Shown here: one piece after another, positions 17,811 through 30,690 of the stretch | How positions within the stretch are numbered: the first letter of the stretch is position 1 | Layout: the number at the start of each line of letters is the position of its first letter | Assembly: GCF_038069945.1 (NCBI RefSeq) | Contig: NZ_JBBPEV010000004.1 | Coordinates: 235,128 to 299,127, forward strand | From: Aquabacterium sp. A3 | GTDB lineage: Bacteria; Pseudomonadota; Gammaproteobacteria; Burkholderiales; Burkholderiaceae_C | Direction of reading: 5' to 3' | DNA: 64,000 nucleotides | Program-made: the position numbers and the translations under genes | The notes under the pieces: generated by a model | What the model was told of the DNA's origin: nothing | The model's input: only the letters and a program-made list of their open reading frames with translations | Database searches by the model: none

Positions 17811-19273
17811 GGCGCGATCTGCTCGGCGTAATCGTACAAAGCGCCCAGGATGTCCTGACCGCGTTCGTCATCGTCCGCCAGCTGCTCGCCCAATTGATCA
17901 ATGCGCTCGAAGAAGGCTTGCAGCGACAAACCACCGCCCTGCCCTTCATGCAGCCTGGCCGTGCGCAGGGCCTGCCAGCGCGCCTGCTCGGCCTCACTCA
18001 AGGTGTCGGGGAAGTTGCGCGCGCGGTAGCGGAAGAACAGCTCGCCCAGGCGCTCGTCCGCGAACGCGGGCGCGCGGTCGCCGTACTGCTGGGCCAGTTG
18101 TTCGCCCGTCATGCCACGCAAGCGGGTCAGCAATCGGCGGTCGTCATTGCCGATGAAGCCGCCATAGAGGTCTTCGTCCACGTCCACGTCGGCGCGCCCT
18201 TCAGGCCGGCTGAACACCTCGGCCCAGATGCCATCCATGCGCGGCCCCAGCGCCCGCAGGGCCTCGGCACGCTCGTGCGCCTGGGTCAGGTCGATGGACC
18301 ACTTTTGCTGCAGCTCGGGCGTGAGGATCTTCAAATTGCCCACCACCACGGGCGACTTGTTGATGTGCACGCTCTTGATGGGCAAGCGCTCCACGCCCTC
18401 GGGCAAGTCAGCCGCCTTGGTGAACATGCGCAGGCGGATATCCTCGGCGCTCAGCCCGCCCAGGGCCGACGGGTCGTGCGCCAGATCCCACACCAGCACC
18501 TCGTTCTTGTTGCTGGGGTGCTGGGCCAAGGGCCACACCAGGGCCATGCAACCGCGCTCGTGCCCGAACATGCCCGAGATGTGCAGGAAGGGCTTCCACT
18601 CCGCGCGCGGCTTGTCCAGCCCGGCCTCGGCCATGACGGCGTCTTTCTTGCGCAGCTTGAGGCAGTGCTCCCACAGCCGGGGCTGAGCCAGCCGGATCAG
18701 TCGCGCCAGGGCGATGGTGGCGCGCACATCGGACAGCGCATCGTGCGCCGCTTCGTGGGCCAGGCCGTTGGCGGCGCTGAGGTGCTCCAGCTTGAACGAG
18801 GGGCGACCATCGTCGTGCTTGGGCCAGTTGATGCCCTCGGGGCGCAGGGCCCAGGTGCAGCGCACCACGTCCAGCAGGTCCCAGCGGCCGCAGCCGTTTT
18901 GCCACTCGCGGCCGTAAGGGTCGATCAGGTTGCGCCAGAACAGGTGGCGCGTGACCTCGTCGTCGAAGCGGATGGTGTTGTAGCCCAGGCCCACGGTGTT
19001 GGGCTGGGCCAGTTCGCGCTCGATGGCCTCGGCAAAGGCATGCTCGGCCAGGCCTTGGGCCAGACAGGTCTGAGGCACGATGCCTGTGAGCAGGCAGGCC
19101 TCAGGGTCGGGCAAAAAATCAGGCGCCGGCTGGCAGTACACCATCAAGGGTGCACCCACCTCGTTCAGCTCGGCATCCGTGCGAATGCCGGCGAACTGAG
19201 AAGGCCGGTCCCGGCGCGGCACGCGACCGAAGGTCTCGTAGTCGTGCCAGTAGAAGGTGAAATCGCCGGCCAT
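17807..19273 (-). CDS. sbcB: Exodeoxyribonuclease I
   Basis: A protein of 488 residues. Exonuclease motif I is at the N-terminus (FTFYWHDYETFGR, catalytic Asp and Glu). LGYNTIRFDDEVTRHLF is motif II, and AHDALSDVRATIALARLI is motif III with the DEDD His/Asp pair. The C-terminal region matches the SbcB accessory domain. It digests single-stranded DNA 3' to 5' in recombination and mismatch repair. It is 7 bases downstream of the FabH-like gene and overlaps the metallopeptidase start. Confidence 0.95.
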   Translation of the reverse strand: MAGDFTFYWHDYETFGRVPRRDRPSQFAGIRTDAELNEVGAPLMVYCQPAPDFLPDPEACLLTGIVPQTCLAQGLAEHAFAEAIERELAQPNTVGLGYNTIRFDDEVTRHLFWRNLIDPYGREWQNGCGRWDLLDVVRCTWALRPEGINWPKHDDGRPSFKLEHLSAANGLAHEAAHDALSDVRATIALARLIRLAQPRLWEHCLKLRKKDAVMAEAGLDKPRAEWKPFLHISGMFGHERGCMALVWPLAQHPSNKNEVLVWDLAHDPSALGGLSAEDIRLRMFTKAADLPEGVERLPIKSVHINKSPVVVGNLKILTPELQQKWSIDLTQAHERAEALRALGPRMDGIWAEVFSRPEGRADVDVDEDLYGGFIGNDDRRLLTRLRGMTGEQLAQQYGDRAPAFADERLGELFFRYRARNFPDTLSEAEQARWQALRTARLHEGQGGGLSLQAFFERIDQLGEQLADDDERGQDILGALYDYAEQIAP

Positions 19274-19280
19274 GGGCCGC

Positions 19281-20402
19281 TCAGCGCTTGCGCGCCACCA
19301 CGCTGCCCACCGAGTATCCGGCCCCGAACGAGCAAATCACGCCCAGGCTGCCGGAGGGCAGATCGCTGCGGGACTTGTGGAAGGCAATGATGGAGCCGGC
19401 CGACGAGGTGTTGGCGTATTCGTCCAGGATGAGCGGAGCAATCTCGGGTGTCACTTCGGCACCGATCAGCTTCTTCACGATCAACTGGTTCATCGACAGG
19501 TTGGCCTGGTGCAGCCAGAAGCGCCGCACGTCCGACGCAGCCAGCCCCAAGGCGTCCAGTTGCGACTCGATGTGGGCCGCAGCGATGGGCACCACTTCCT
19601 TGAACACCTTGCGGCCTTCCTGGCGGAAGGTCTTGTCGCGGGCGGCAGGATCGCTGTCTTCGCTGCGGTTGAGGTAGCCGAAGTTGTTGCGGATGTTGTT
19701 GGAGAACACCGTGGCCAGCTTCGAGCCCAGCACTTCCCACTGTTCGGCCGAGGTGGCCGTATCGGCGCGCTCAACCACGGTGGCAGTGGCCACGTCGCCA
19801 AAGATGAAGTGGCAGTCGCGGTCTTTCCACTCCTGGTGGCCCGAGGTGATTTCGGGGTTGATCACCAGCACGCATTTGGCGGAGCCGTGGCGCACGGCGT
19901 TGACCGCCTGCTCCAGGCCGAAGGTGGCGGCCGAACAGGCCACGTTCATGTCGAAGGCATAACCACCGGCGCCAATGGCGTTCTGGATCTCGATGGCAAT
20001 GGCCGGGTAGGCGCGCTGCAGGTTGGAGCACGCGCAGATCACGCCGTCCACATCGGCGCCAGTCTTGCCGGCCGCGGCCAGGGCCTGCTTGGCGGCCTCG
20101 ACACCGATCTCGGCCAGCATGGAGAGCTGGTCATCGCTGCGTTCCTGGAAGCGCGGGTACATGCGCGTCGGGTCGAGGATGCCGGTCTTCTCCATGACGT
20201 AACGGCTCTTGATGCCGGACGCCTTTTCGATGAACTCGACGCTGGAATGGGCCAGCGGTTGAACGGTGCCCGCTTCGATCTCGGCCGCATGTTCCGCGTT
20301 GAAGAGATCGACGTAGGCGTTGAACGACGCCACCAGTTCGGCGTTCGTGATGGTGTGCGGCGGCGTGTAGAGGCCGGTTCCGCTGATGACAACTGCGCTC
20401 AT
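19281..20402 (-). CDS. Beta-ketoacyl-ACP synthase III-like (long form)
   Basis: A protein of 373 residues with the thiolase fold. The Cys-His-Asn triad is visible: Cys in [11 protein letters not shown], His in [11 protein letters not shown], and Asn in [10 protein letters not shown]. Standard FabH is about 320 residues. This one is about 50 longer, with an inserted charged stretch after residue 30 ([12 protein letters not shown]) and another around [14 protein letters not shown]. It is therefore a FabH paralogue of the long type and could initiate a special fatty acid or polyketide-like chain. No acyl carrier protein or other fab genes lie nearby. Confidence 0.8.
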   Translation of the reverse strand: MSAVVISGTGLYTPPHTITNAELVASFNAYVDLFNAEHAAEIEAGTVQPLAHSSVEFIEKASGIKSRYVMEKTGILDPTRMYPRFQERSDDQLSMLAEIGVEAAKQALAAAGKTGADVDGVICACSNLQRAYPAIAIEIQNAIGAGGYAFDMNVACSAATFGLEQAVNAVRHGSAKCVLVINPEITSGHQEWKDRDCHFIFGDVATATVVERADTATSAEQWEVLGSKLATVFSNNIRNNFGYLNRSEDSDPAARDKTFRQEGRKVFKEVVPIAAAHIESQLDALGLAASDVRRFWLHQANLSMNQLIVKKLIGAEVTPEIAPLILDEYANTSSAGSIIAFHKSRSDLPSGSLGVICSFGAGYSVGSVVARKR

Positions 20403-20475
20403 GGCAACCAGGGTCAGATGGAAAAGGTGGATTTTGCCACCGATCCCGCCCCGCGCCCCGCTGCACCGGGCGGCG

Positions 20476-21186
20476 CTAGATGGGGAACAAGGCAGGACTG
20501 CACACCTGCACCCGGGCCTGCGGGCCTGTCACCGGGTGCGGCAATGAGACCTCGCAAGCATGCAACATCATGCGTGGCCATGGCCGCTGCACCGCCGGAT
20601 CACCATAGAGCGGATCGCCGACGATGGGATGCCCCTGGGCCAACAGGTGCACGCGCAATTGATGAGACCGTCCCGTCACCGGCTCCAGCGACATGCGCGT
20701 CAAGCCGCGCCGTTCGTCCCGTGCCAGCACCTGCCAGCGGGTGAGCGATGGTTTGCCGCGCTCGTGGCACACCATCTGGCGCGGGCGGCGGGGCCAATCG
20801 GTGATCAGGGGCAGATCGATGTCGCCGGCGTCGTCGCGGGGCAGGCCATGCACCCACGCCTCATAACGCTTGCCCACCTGCCGTGACTGGAACAGGTGGC
20901 TCAATCGGCGCTGCATGTCTGCGCCGCGGGCCATCACCACCAGCCCTGAAGTGGCCATGTCCAGCCGGTGCACGATCAGCGCATCGCCAAACTGCCGCGC
21001 CACCCGGCTGAGCAGGCAATCCTGCCGGTCCGGCCCACGCCCAGGCACGGTCAACAGGCCTGCCGGCTTGTCCACCACCAGCAAGGCGTCGTCATGGTGA
21101 TGGATCCGCACGCCCTCATCGGGTGGCGGGCAGTAGGGGATGTCTGGCTCCAGGGATGGCGGCGTCACCACGTCGACAGAGACCAT
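20476..21186 (-). CDS. RluA-family pseudouridine synthase
   Basis: A protein of 236 residues. The catalytic motif [12 protein letters not shown] holds the active-site Asp; [13 protein letters not shown] and [10 protein letters not shown] are the other RluA-family motifs. There is no S4 domain, and the length fits the RluA type that modifies 23S rRNA and tRNA. The target cannot be fixed. The start at 21186 shares its A with the stop of the upstream transporter gene (TGATG), so the two form one transcription unit. Confidence 0.88.
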   Translation of the reverse strand: MVSVDVVTPPSLEPDIPYCPPPDEGVRIHHHDDALLVVDKPAGLLTVPGRGPDRQDCLLSRVARQFGDALIVHRLDMATSGLVVMARGADMQRRLSHLFQSRQVGKRYEAWVHGLPRDDAGDIDLPLITDWPRRPRQMVCHERGKPSLTRWQVLARDERRGLTRMSLEPVTGRSHQLRVHLLAQGHPIVGDPLYGDPAVQRPWPRMMLHACEVSLPHPVTGPQARVQVCSPALFPI

Positions 21187-22214
21187 CACACCACCCTGCG
21201 CCGCACCCGGGCCGCATAACGACGCGCCATGACCGCACACACCAGCAATTGCACCTGGTGATACAGCAAGATGGGCAGCACCAGCACCCCCATGGCCGCC
21301 TGCCCACCAAACAGCAGTTTGGCCATGGGCATGCCCGAGGCCAAGGTCTTCTTGGAGCCGCAAAACACCGCCACGATTTCGTCCTCGCGGCTGAACCCCA
21401 TGAGGCGCGACACCTTCCGCGTGAACCACAGCATCGGGAAGAGGAACAGCAAGGCCCCCAGGGCGGCCTGCGCCAGCAAGCCCAGGCCATGATCGCGCCA
21501 CAGGCCGTCGGCCACCGAATCACTGAACGCCACCCACACCAGCATGACGATCACACCCCGATCAAACACCGTGGTCCATGGCTTGATGCGGGCAAAGAGG
21601 CCGGCCAGCCAGGGGCGCAAGGCGTGCCCGATCACAAAGGGCAGCAGCAGCATCTGCGCCACCTTCAGCATGGTGTCGCCCACGTCCATCGCCGCGCCTT
21701 GGCTGCCCATGACCAGGCTCACCAGCAAGGGGGTCAAGAACACGCCCAGCAAGGTCGACAAGGTGGCGTTCAACACGGCGGCGGCCACATCACCCTTGGC
21801 CAGGGCCGTCATGGCCACGGAAGACGACACCGTGGACGGCAGCACCGCCAGGTAGAAAAAACCCATCAGCAGGTCGTGCGAGATCCATGGGCCCAGCGCC
21901 AATGCGCCCAGCGCCCACCACAATGGAAAAACCACATAAGTGCAGGCCTGCACCAGCAGGTGCAGGCGCCATTTGGCCGCACCCGTTTTGAGGCTGTCGG
22001 TCGACAGGCCCATGCCATGCAGGAAAAACAGCAGGAACACGCCCACGTCGGTGACCTTGCCCAGGTGCAGCATGCCTTCGCTGCGCCCCAGCTCGGGCAT
22101 GAACGACGCCACGGCCACGGCCGCCACCATGGCCAGCAGAAACCAATCCACCACGCCAGACTGGCGGCGTCGAGGCAGTGAAGCACGATCTGGAGGATGA
22201 TGCAGAGCAGACAT
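21186..22214 (-). CDS. Bile acid:sodium symporter family (SLC10A7/YfeH-like) transporter
   Basis: A protein of 342 residues with about ten membrane segments. The conserved segments FLHGMGLS (helix 2), LPSTVSSSVAMTALAKGD (the Na+-binding crossover) and FCGSKKTLASGMPMA fit the SLC10A7-like bacterial branch. It probably moves an organic anion with Na+; the substrate is not known. It overlaps the pseudouridine synthase start by one base. It is divergent from acnA. Confidence 0.85.
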   Translation of the reverse strand: MSALHHPPDRASLPRRRQSGVVDWFLLAMVAAVAVASFMPELGRSEGMLHLGKVTDVGVFLLFFLHGMGLSTDSLKTGAAKWRLHLLVQACTYVVFPLWWALGALALGPWISHDLLMGFFYLAVLPSTVSSSVAMTALAKGDVAAAVLNATLSTLLGVFLTPLLVSLVMGSQGAAMDVGDTMLKVAQMLLLPFVIGHALRPWLAGLFARIKPWTTVFDRGVIVMLVWVAFSDSVADGLWRDHGLGLLAQAALGALLFLFPMLWFTRKVSRLMGFSREDEIVAVFCGSKKTLASGMPMAKLLFGGQAAMGVLVLPILLYHQVQLLVCAVMARRYAARVRRRVV

Positions 22215-22365
22215 GCGGGGCGGTCGGGCAAAACCAAGAGCCTAGCGCATGCAGGGGCTCTGTGCGCGTCACCACGGGTGCGTCAGGTGCTGCCAGAATG
22301 ATTGGCGATGGCCGTCCCGGCATGCGCCTTCTGTCTTGTGTTTCGTTCAAGTTCAAGGAGTCCTC

Positions 22366-25104
<2,739 letters not shown>

Positions 25105-25133
25105 ACGGCGACGCCACGCTCACCGCTGTCGCC

Positions 25134-26285
25134 ATGGCCGAGGCCTTCAAGGAACTGATCAACGCCGAGGTCATGCGCCAGGTGGGGCACCACCTGCAGC
25201 GGGTGTGGCCCGCATTTCCTCGCCAGCACTTTGAAGACCAGGCCCTGCAGGGCTTGGGTGGGCTGGCGTTCAAAGCCCGCGCCCAACAACTGGCCCAGGC
25301 GCTGGGCACCACCCTGCCCAGCGACTTTCATGCGGCGGCCGACGTGCTGGAGGCCAGCCTCAAGCGCATCGGCGCGCCACGCCATGATCACGACCCCGAT
25401 CAAGAGCTGGGCACGCTGCGAACCGACGAGACGGGGCTGGCCGGCTGGCCCCTGTGGGGCCTGGGCGAGTACATCGCCACCCACGGCCTGGCCCACCCGG
25501 ACAGGGCCTTGCGTGCGCTGCATGCGCTCACGCAGCGCTTCACGGCCGAATTTGCCATCCGGCCCTTTTGGGTGCATCACCCTGAGCTGACCTTGCGCAC
25601 GCTGCACACCTGGGTGCACGACCCCAGCGCGCACGTGCGTCGGCTGGTCAGCGAAGGCAGCCGGCCCCGGCTGCCCTGGGGGCTGCGCCTTCAGTCCTTG
25701 GTGGCCGACCCGACGCCCATGCTGCCCCTGCTGTCGTTGCTGCAAGACGACCCCAGCGAGTACGTGCGCCGCAGCGTGGCCAATCACCTCAACGACATCG
25801 CCAAAGACCACCCGCAGCTGCTGCTGCACTGGTTGAAGACCCATTTGCCCGAGGCGCCCAAGACTCGCCAGCGGCTGCTGCGCCACGCCTGCCGAACACT
25901 CATCAAACAGGGGCATCCAGGGGTGATGGCGGCCTGGGGCCTGGGACAGCCATTCCATGGGCAGGCCACGCTGGCACTCGACATCATGCAGGTGCACGTG
26001 GGCGGTGTGCTGGGCTTGTCAGTGACGCTGGCCTCGACCACCGCTCAGCCCCAGGCACTGGAGATCGATCTGCGCGTGCACTACCGCAAGGCCGATGGCA
26101 GCCTGGCGCCCAAGGTGTTCAAGGGCCAACAAATCACCCTGGAGGCCGGCGGCACCTGGCCTTGGCGCAAAAAGCTGTCGTTTCGGCCCGTCACCACGCG
26201 CACGCTCTACCCCGGGCGGCACCGCCTGGAGTTGCAAATCAACGGACAGGTGGTTGCCGGCAGCCCATTCGAGCTACTGGTTTGA
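25134..26285 (+). CDS. DNA alkylation repair protein, AlkC-like HEAT-repeat family
   Basis: A protein of 383 residues. The middle consists of HEAT-like helical repeats (LRTLHTWVHDPSAHVRRLVSEG, PLLSLLQDDPSEYVRRSVAN) with the family phrase GSRPRLPWGLRLQ. This matches the AlkC/COG4335 type of DNA glycosylase-like proteins, which remove alkylated bases. The C-terminal 100 residues form a beta-rich extension (LGLSVTLASTTAQPQALEID) that looks immunoglobulin-like, as in some AlkC proteins. It starts 29 bases after acnA. Confidence 0.7.
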   Translation: MAEAFKELINAEVMRQVGHHLQRVWPAFPRQHFEDQALQGLGGLAFKARAQQLAQALGTTLPSDFHAAADVLEASLKRIGAPRHDHDPDQELGTLRTDETGLAGWPLWGLGEYIATHGLAHPDRALRALHALTQRFTAEFAIRPFWVHHPELTLRTLHTWVHDPSAHVRRLVSEGSRPRLPWGLRLQSLVADPTPMLPLLSLLQDDPSEYVRRSVANHLNDIAKDHPQLLLHWLKTHLPEAPKTRQRLLRHACRTLIKQGHPGVMAAWGLGQPFHGQATLALDIMQVHVGGVLGLSVTLASTTAQPQALEIDLRVHYRKADGSLAPKVFKGQQITLEAGGTWPWRKKLSFRPVTTRTLYPGRHRLELQINGQVVAGSPFELLV

Positions 26286-26298
26286 GCTGCTGGCTTGA

Positions 26299-27384
26299 TC
26301 ACCAGGGGTCGTTGCTGGCGCACTCGGCCGCCGTGGGGGCCTGCTCACAGCGCAAGCGCTTGGCCAGACGCAAGCCTTTGGCGTCGTAAACGCCCTGCTC
26401 CACCAGCGTCTTGCGCACCTCGCGCAACAAGCCCACGGCGGGTTGCACGGACGCCGGCGGCACGTCCACCCAGTAGCTGGCCGGCACACCACGGTCTGCC
26501 AGGCGCAAGGAGGCGATCGCCAGGTCAAAGTTCTGGGCCATGTAGCTGCGTGAGAGTTGGGCAAACCCAGCGGGCACCGCCGCCTTGCGCAGCACCAACT
26601 GGTAGGTGTAGATGGTCAGCGGAAAGCGGCTGACGCCCCCTTGGGTGCCCAGGCCGCGCTGCAACTCCAGCGGTTTGTAGGCGATGGTGGGGGCGATCAG
26701 CACGTCCACATGGGCATTGTTGAACATGGCGCCAAAGTTCAGCGAATCAGCGGACACGGGGGTGCCCCCGAGGCGGCGCACCCATTCGGCCTGAGCCTGG
26801 TCGTGCTCCAGCGTGGCCACCTTGCGCCCTTGCAGACCCCCCAGCACGTTCAGGCTGCGGTCGCGGCTGAAGGCGTACGCGGCGCCCATCGGCAGGATCC
26901 CACCCACCTCGTGCTCGCCAGAGCTCATCAGTTCGGCCGCCTTGGGCTCGCTGAGCACCTCGACAAACCGCCGCACCACCTCGAAGCTGGCATTGAGGTC
27001 CACCTTGTCGCCACGCACCACGGTGGCCGCCCCCATGGAATCCAGCGCGGCGGCCATGCCGTTGAATGCCCGCGTGCGCAGGGCCGTGGCCATCAAGGCA
27101 TCGCAGCGTCCCGTGCGATAGTCTTCGACAGCCACCCGTTCGTTGGTGTAGGGCTGGGCCTGAAGGTCCACGCCATGCTGCTGCATTTCCAGCCGGTGAT
27201 CGGTGGCGGCCCGCCAGGCGTCTCCCGCCGTGCCCGAGGGGTCGAACACACACATCCTGACGGCGCGCAGCGCCGACTGAGTGCCGGCCTGGGCCCACGC
27301 GGCGGGCATGGCCGCCAACATGCACACAGCCATGCACCAGGCACCCGTGCGGGCCCCGCGTCCTGAGCGTCGTGCCACCATCAT
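26299..27384 (-). CDS. Putative periplasmic solute-binding protein (AdeT/DUF6091-like), copy 2
   Basis: A protein of 361 residues with a signal peptide (AWCMAVCMLAAMPAAWAQA). The mature part begins with VRMCVFDPSGTAGDAW and continues as a two-lobed binding-protein-like fold. It is a clear paralogue of the next gene upstream: both share CVFDP..GT.GD, the RT..CDALMAT core, the GGILPMGAAYAFS/AGIIPLGAAYAFV segment and KRLRC/KRIRC near the end. The start ATG overlaps the stop of that gene (ATGA, 4 bases). No permease is present nearby. The AdeT-type assignment is from memory of that family and is tentative. Confidence 0.6.
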   Translation of the reverse strand: MMVARRSGRGARTGAWCMAVCMLAAMPAAWAQAGTQSALRAVRMCVFDPSGTAGDAWRAATDHRLEMQQHGVDLQAQPYTNERVAVEDYRTGRCDALMATALRTRAFNGMAAALDSMGAATVVRGDKVDLNASFEVVRRFVEVLSEPKAAELMSSGEHEVGGILPMGAAYAFSRDRSLNVLGGLQGRKVATLEHDQAQAEWVRRLGGTPVSADSLNFGAMFNNAHVDVLIAPTIAYKPLELQRGLGTQGGVSRFPLTIYTYQLVLRKAAVPAGFAQLSRSYMAQNFDLAIASLRLADRGVPASYWVDVPPASVQPAVGLLREVRKTLVEQGVYDAKGLRLAKRLRCEQAPTAAECASNDPW

Positions 27385-28442
27385 TTCCACTCCTCGGTGC
27401 GCTCGCTGCATTCGGCCGAAGCGGGCTCCACACTGCATCGAATCCGCTTGAGAATCTTCAAGCCCGTCTTGTCGAACAGGCCCTTGTTGGCCATGAGCAC
27501 GCGCCCTTGACGCATCAGCACCATGTACTGGTCGTTTTCTTCCTGGGTGGGGTCCAGCCACAGCTTGGGCGGGATGTCCAGATCGGCCTTGCGCGCGATG
27601 CGAATCGCCTCTTCCACGTTCTTGGCAAAGTGAGAGCGGGAAACCTGCCCGAACCCCTCGGGAAAGGCCGAAGAGCGAATGATCATCTGGTAGCTCAGGA
27701 TGGTGATCGGAAAGCGCGCCACGCCGCCCTTCGTTCCAATGCCCTTTTGCAACTCGAATGGCCGGTAAATGATGGCCGGGGCGATGATCACGTCCACGCT
27801 GCCGTTGTTGAACATCGTGGCGAAGTTGGTGATGTTGGCCGCCACCGGACGCGCGCCCGCACGCATGATCAACTCGGCCTGCGAGCGGTCATGGTCCAGC
27901 GCGGCCACCCGCTTGCCTGCGGCGGCTTGCAAGGTCTTCAACTGCTTGTCGTTCACGAACGCATAGGCTGCGCCCAGCGGAATGATGCCCGCCACCTCGT
28001 ACTGGTTCACCTTGACCATGGAAGCGGCTTTCGGCGAACTGAGGATGCCAATGAACTTGCGCACCACGTCGAAGCTGGCATCCATGTCAATGCGGCCATT
28101 GCGCAGGATGCTGGAGGCGCCAGGCGAATCGAGCGCCGCCGACACCGGCACGAAATGGCGGGTGCGGATGCCCGTGGCCATCAGGGCATCGCACTGGTTG
28201 GTGCGAAAGTCCTCCACGGCCACGTTTTCATCCACATAGGTGCGCACCACCAGCGAATAGCCCGCTTTGGCCATCTGCAAGCGGTAGTCTTCCAGCGCGC
28301 GGTGCACGTCACCACTGGTGCCGATGGGGTCGAACACGCACACCTTGGCGGGCTCGGCCGCCTGCGCGCACGACCACAGGCCTGCGGACGCCACCAACGC
28401 CAGCGCAGCCTGACGCAAGGAGAGGAACTTGTTGAGTTTCAT
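27381..28442 (-). CDS. Putative periplasmic solute-binding protein (AdeT/DUF6091-like), copy 1
   Basis: A protein of 353 residues. The start at 28442 gives a typical signal peptide (MKLNKFLSLRQAALALVASAG, cleavage near AQA-AEP). The mature part starts KVCVFDPIGTSGDVHRAL. It shares its layout with the paralogue immediately downstream, including MFNNGSVDVIIAPAIIYRP and the C-terminal two-cysteine end (RIRCSVEPASAEC). It probably binds a small ligand in the periplasm; the ligand and partner are unknown. AGGAG lies just before the start. Confidence 0.62.
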   Translation of the reverse strand: MKLNKFLSLRQAALALVASAGLWSCAQAAEPAKVCVFDPIGTSGDVHRALEDYRLQMAKAGYSLVVRTYVDENVAVEDFRTNQCDALMATGIRTRHFVPVSAALDSPGASSILRNGRIDMDASFDVVRKFIGILSSPKAASMVKVNQYEVAGIIPLGAAYAFVNDKQLKTLQAAAGKRVAALDHDRSQAELIMRAGARPVAANITNFATMFNNGSVDVIIAPAIIYRPFELQKGIGTKGGVARFPITILSYQMIIRSSAFPEGFGQVSRSHFAKNVEEAIRIARKADLDIPPKLWLDPTQEENDQYMVLMRQGRVLMANKGLFDKTGLKILKRIRCSVEPASAECSERTEEWK

Positions 28443-28556
28443 GGTCTGATGGTAGGCAGCCCCTCCGGAGGAATCCGCAGGCATTTTCCCGAACGCCGTC
28501 GCACATTCACCCCGTTTGAGGGTCGCTGCGGGCATTGCGGCCAATTCAGGCTTGGT

Positions 28557-28913
28557 TCATTCACTCACGACAGCCAGCCACGCAGGCTCGTCAAAACCGA
28601 TCGCCAGCGGCACGCCATCGCGCTCCAGCAGCGGACGCTTGATCACACTGGGGTGGTCCTGCATCAAGGCCTGGGCCGTGGTGGCATCGACAACGCCCGC
28701 CTGAATGGCTGGATCCAGCTTGCGCCAGGTGGTTCCCTGGCGGTTGATCAACTTTTCCCACCCCAGGGCGTCCACCCACTGGGGCAGACGGTCGGCCGGC
28801 ACGCCCATCTTCTTGTAGTCGTGAAACTGGTAAGCCAGCCCACGCGCGTCCAGCCAGGCGCGAGCCTTTTTCACCGTGGTGCAGTTGGGGATTCCGTATA
28901 CCGTCAGGTTCAT
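28557..28913 (-). CDS. ArsC/Spx-like protein, YffB type
   Basis: A protein of 118 residues with a thioredoxin-like ArsC fold. The N-terminal GIPNCTTVKKARAWLD has a single catalytic-position Cys (residue 11). RPLLERDGVPLAIGFDE near the end is typical of the YffB subgroup. These proteins are called arsenate-reductase-like, but no ars genes are near, and YffB-type members probably act on thiols or glutathione adducts. It is 115 bases upstream of the solute-binding pair on the same strand. Confidence 0.85.
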   Translation of the reverse strand: MNLTVYGIPNCTTVKKARAWLDARGLAYQFHDYKKMGVPADRLPQWVDALGWEKLINRQGTTWRKLDPAIQAGVVDATTAQALMQDHPSVIKRPLLERDGVPLAIGFDEPAWLAVVSE

Positions 28914-28949
28914 GGCACTACTCCTTTGGGGCGATTATCCCGAAGCACG

Positions 28950-28986
28950 AAAAAGCCGGTCGGTGCCACAAGGAACACCGACCGGC
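28950..28986 (-). terminator. Intrinsic terminator after the aldehyde dehydrogenase gene
   Basis: Reading the minus strand, GCCGGTCGGTG and CACCGACCGGC form a perfect 11-base stem with a 10-base loop, followed by five T. It lies 93 bases after the aldehyde dehydrogenase stop and separates it from the YffB-like gene. Confidence 0.88.
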
Positions 28987-29078
28987 GCGAGCGGAGATCA
29001 CCGCGATACAAAGCGGGGCTTGTGGCCCCGGCCAGAGCACTCGCCCGGGTCAGGCAAGTCACTCGGCAAAAACCAGGA

Positions 29079-30599
29079 TCAGAAGAAGCCCAGCTTGTTG
29101 GGGTCGTAGCTGACCAGGATGTTCTTGGTCTGCTGGTAGTGGTCCAGCATCATCTTGTGGGTCTCGCGCCCGATGCCCGACTCCTTGTAGCCACCGAAGG
29201 TGGCGTGCGCCGGGTAGTGGTGGTAGCAGTTGGTCCACACGCGCCCGGCCTGGATGCCCCGGCCAAAGCGGTACGCACGGCTGATGTCGCGGGTCCACAC
29301 GCCCGCGCCCAGGCCATAGGGCGTGTCGTTGGCGATCTGCAGGGCCTCGGCCTCGTCCTTGAAGGTGGTCACGGCCAGCACCGGGCCAAAAATCTCTTCA
29401 CGGAAGATGCGCATGCCGTTGTGGCCCTTGAACAGCGTGGGCTGGATGTAGTAGCCATCGGCCAGCTCGCCGCCCAGTTGGGCCCGGTCGCCGCCGATCA
29501 GCACCTGGGCACCCTCTTCCTTGCCCAGCGCCATGTAGGACATGATCTTGTCCATCTGCATGGACGAGGCCTGCGCGCCCATCATGGTGTCCGTGTCCAG
29601 CGGGCAGCCCTGCTTGATGGCCGCCACACGCTTCACAGCACGCTCGATGAATCGGTCGTACATCGATTCCTGAATCAGGGCGCGGCTGGGGCAGGTACAC
29701 ACCTCCCCCTGGTTGAAGGCAAACAGCACCATGCCCTCGATGGCCTTGTCCAGAAAGGCATCGTCCTGGGCCATCACGTCGTCAAAGAAGATGTTGGGGC
29801 TCTTGCCACCCAGCTCCAGCGTGGCCGGGATCAGGTTGGCGGCCGCAGCCTGCCCGATGATCTTGCCCGTGGCGGTCGAGCCGGTGAAGGCGATCTTGGC
29901 GATGCGCTTGCTGGTGGCCAGCGGCATGCCCGCCTCGCGCCCGTAGCCGTTGACGATGTTGAGCACACCGGGGGGCAGCAGGTCGGCGATCAGTTCGGCC
30001 AGCACGAGGATCGACACGGGCGTCGACTCGGCGGGCTTGAGCACCACGCAGTTGCCCGCACCCAGGGCGGGGGCCAGTTTCCAGGCGGCCATCAGGATGG
30101 GAAAGTTCCAGGGAATGATCTGGCCCACCACGCCCAAGGGCTCGTGGAAGTGATAGGCGATGGTGTTGCTATCGATCTCGCTCAGTGCGCCTTCCTGCGC
30201 ACGCAGGCAGCCGGCGAAGTAGCGGAAGTGATCGGCCGACAGCGGAATGTCGGCGTTGAGCGTTTCGCGGATGGGCTTGCCGTTGTCCACCGTTTCGGCA
30301 TACGCCAGCTTCTCGGCGTTTTGCTCGATGCGGTCGGCGATCTTGAGCAGGATGTTGGAGCGCTCGGTGGGCGAGGTGGCCGCCCACTTGTCCTTGGCGG
30401 CGTGGGCGGCGTCCAGGGCCAGTTCGATGTCCGCTTCGGTAGACCGGGCGGCCTGCGTGAACACCTTGCCGCTGATGGGCGTGATCACCTCGAAATACTG
30501 CCCACCGACGGGCGGCTGGAACTGCCCATTGATGAAATTGTCATAACGGGCCTTGAAGCTCAGCGGAGCACCGGCCTGGCCGGGATGAGGGTAGCGCAT
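29079..30599 (-). CDS. NAD-dependent aldehyde dehydrogenase (AcoD/AldB/ExaC type)
   Basis: A protein of 506 residues, the length of the acetaldehyde dehydrogenase II group. [19 protein letters not shown] binds the cofactor, [12 protein letters not shown] carries the catalytic Glu, and [14 protein letters not shown] carries the catalytic Cys. It oxidises short aldehydes such as acetaldehyde to acids. The start at 30599 ([19 protein letters not shown]) follows CAGGAG. It is divergent from an AcoR-like sigma-54 activator, and a matching -24/-12 element lies about 92 bases upstream, so it is probably induced by its alcohol or aldehyde substrate. Confidence 0.9.
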   Translation of the reverse strand: MRYPHPGQAGAPLSFKARYDNFINGQFQPPVGGQYFEVITPISGKVFTQAARSTEADIELALDAAHAAKDKWAATSPTERSNILLKIADRIEQNAEKLAYAETVDNGKPIRETLNADIPLSADHFRYFAGCLRAQEGALSEIDSNTIAYHFHEPLGVVGQIIPWNFPILMAAWKLAPALGAGNCVVLKPAESTPVSILVLAELIADLLPPGVLNIVNGYGREAGMPLATSKRIAKIAFTGSTATGKIIGQAAAANLIPATLELGGKSPNIFFDDVMAQDDAFLDKAIEGMVLFAFNQGEVCTCPSRALIQESMYDRFIERAVKRVAAIKQGCPLDTDTMMGAQASSMQMDKIMSYMALGKEEGAQVLIGGDRAQLGGELADGYYIQPTLFKGHNGMRIFREEIFGPVLAVTTFKDEAEALQIANDTPYGLGAGVWTRDISRAYRFGRGIQAGRVWTNCYHHYPAHATFGGYKESGIGRETHKMMLDHYQQTKNILVSYDPNKLGFF

Positions 30600-30690
30600 G
30601 AAAGTCTCCTGTGGAAAAGTCCTTGACGATCGGGAACGTCGCGCACGGTGTTGGGCGGCGGTCTCACCCGAGATGGGCTGACCTTCTTGC

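Noticed and set aside
27372..30626. A 1,084-codon plus-strand open frame crossing three genes
   Set aside because: It is antisense to the two solute-binding-like genes, the YffB-like gene and the aldehyde dehydrogenase. All four have clear motifs on the minus strand. Long antisense frames are common at this GC content, and the translation has no domain.
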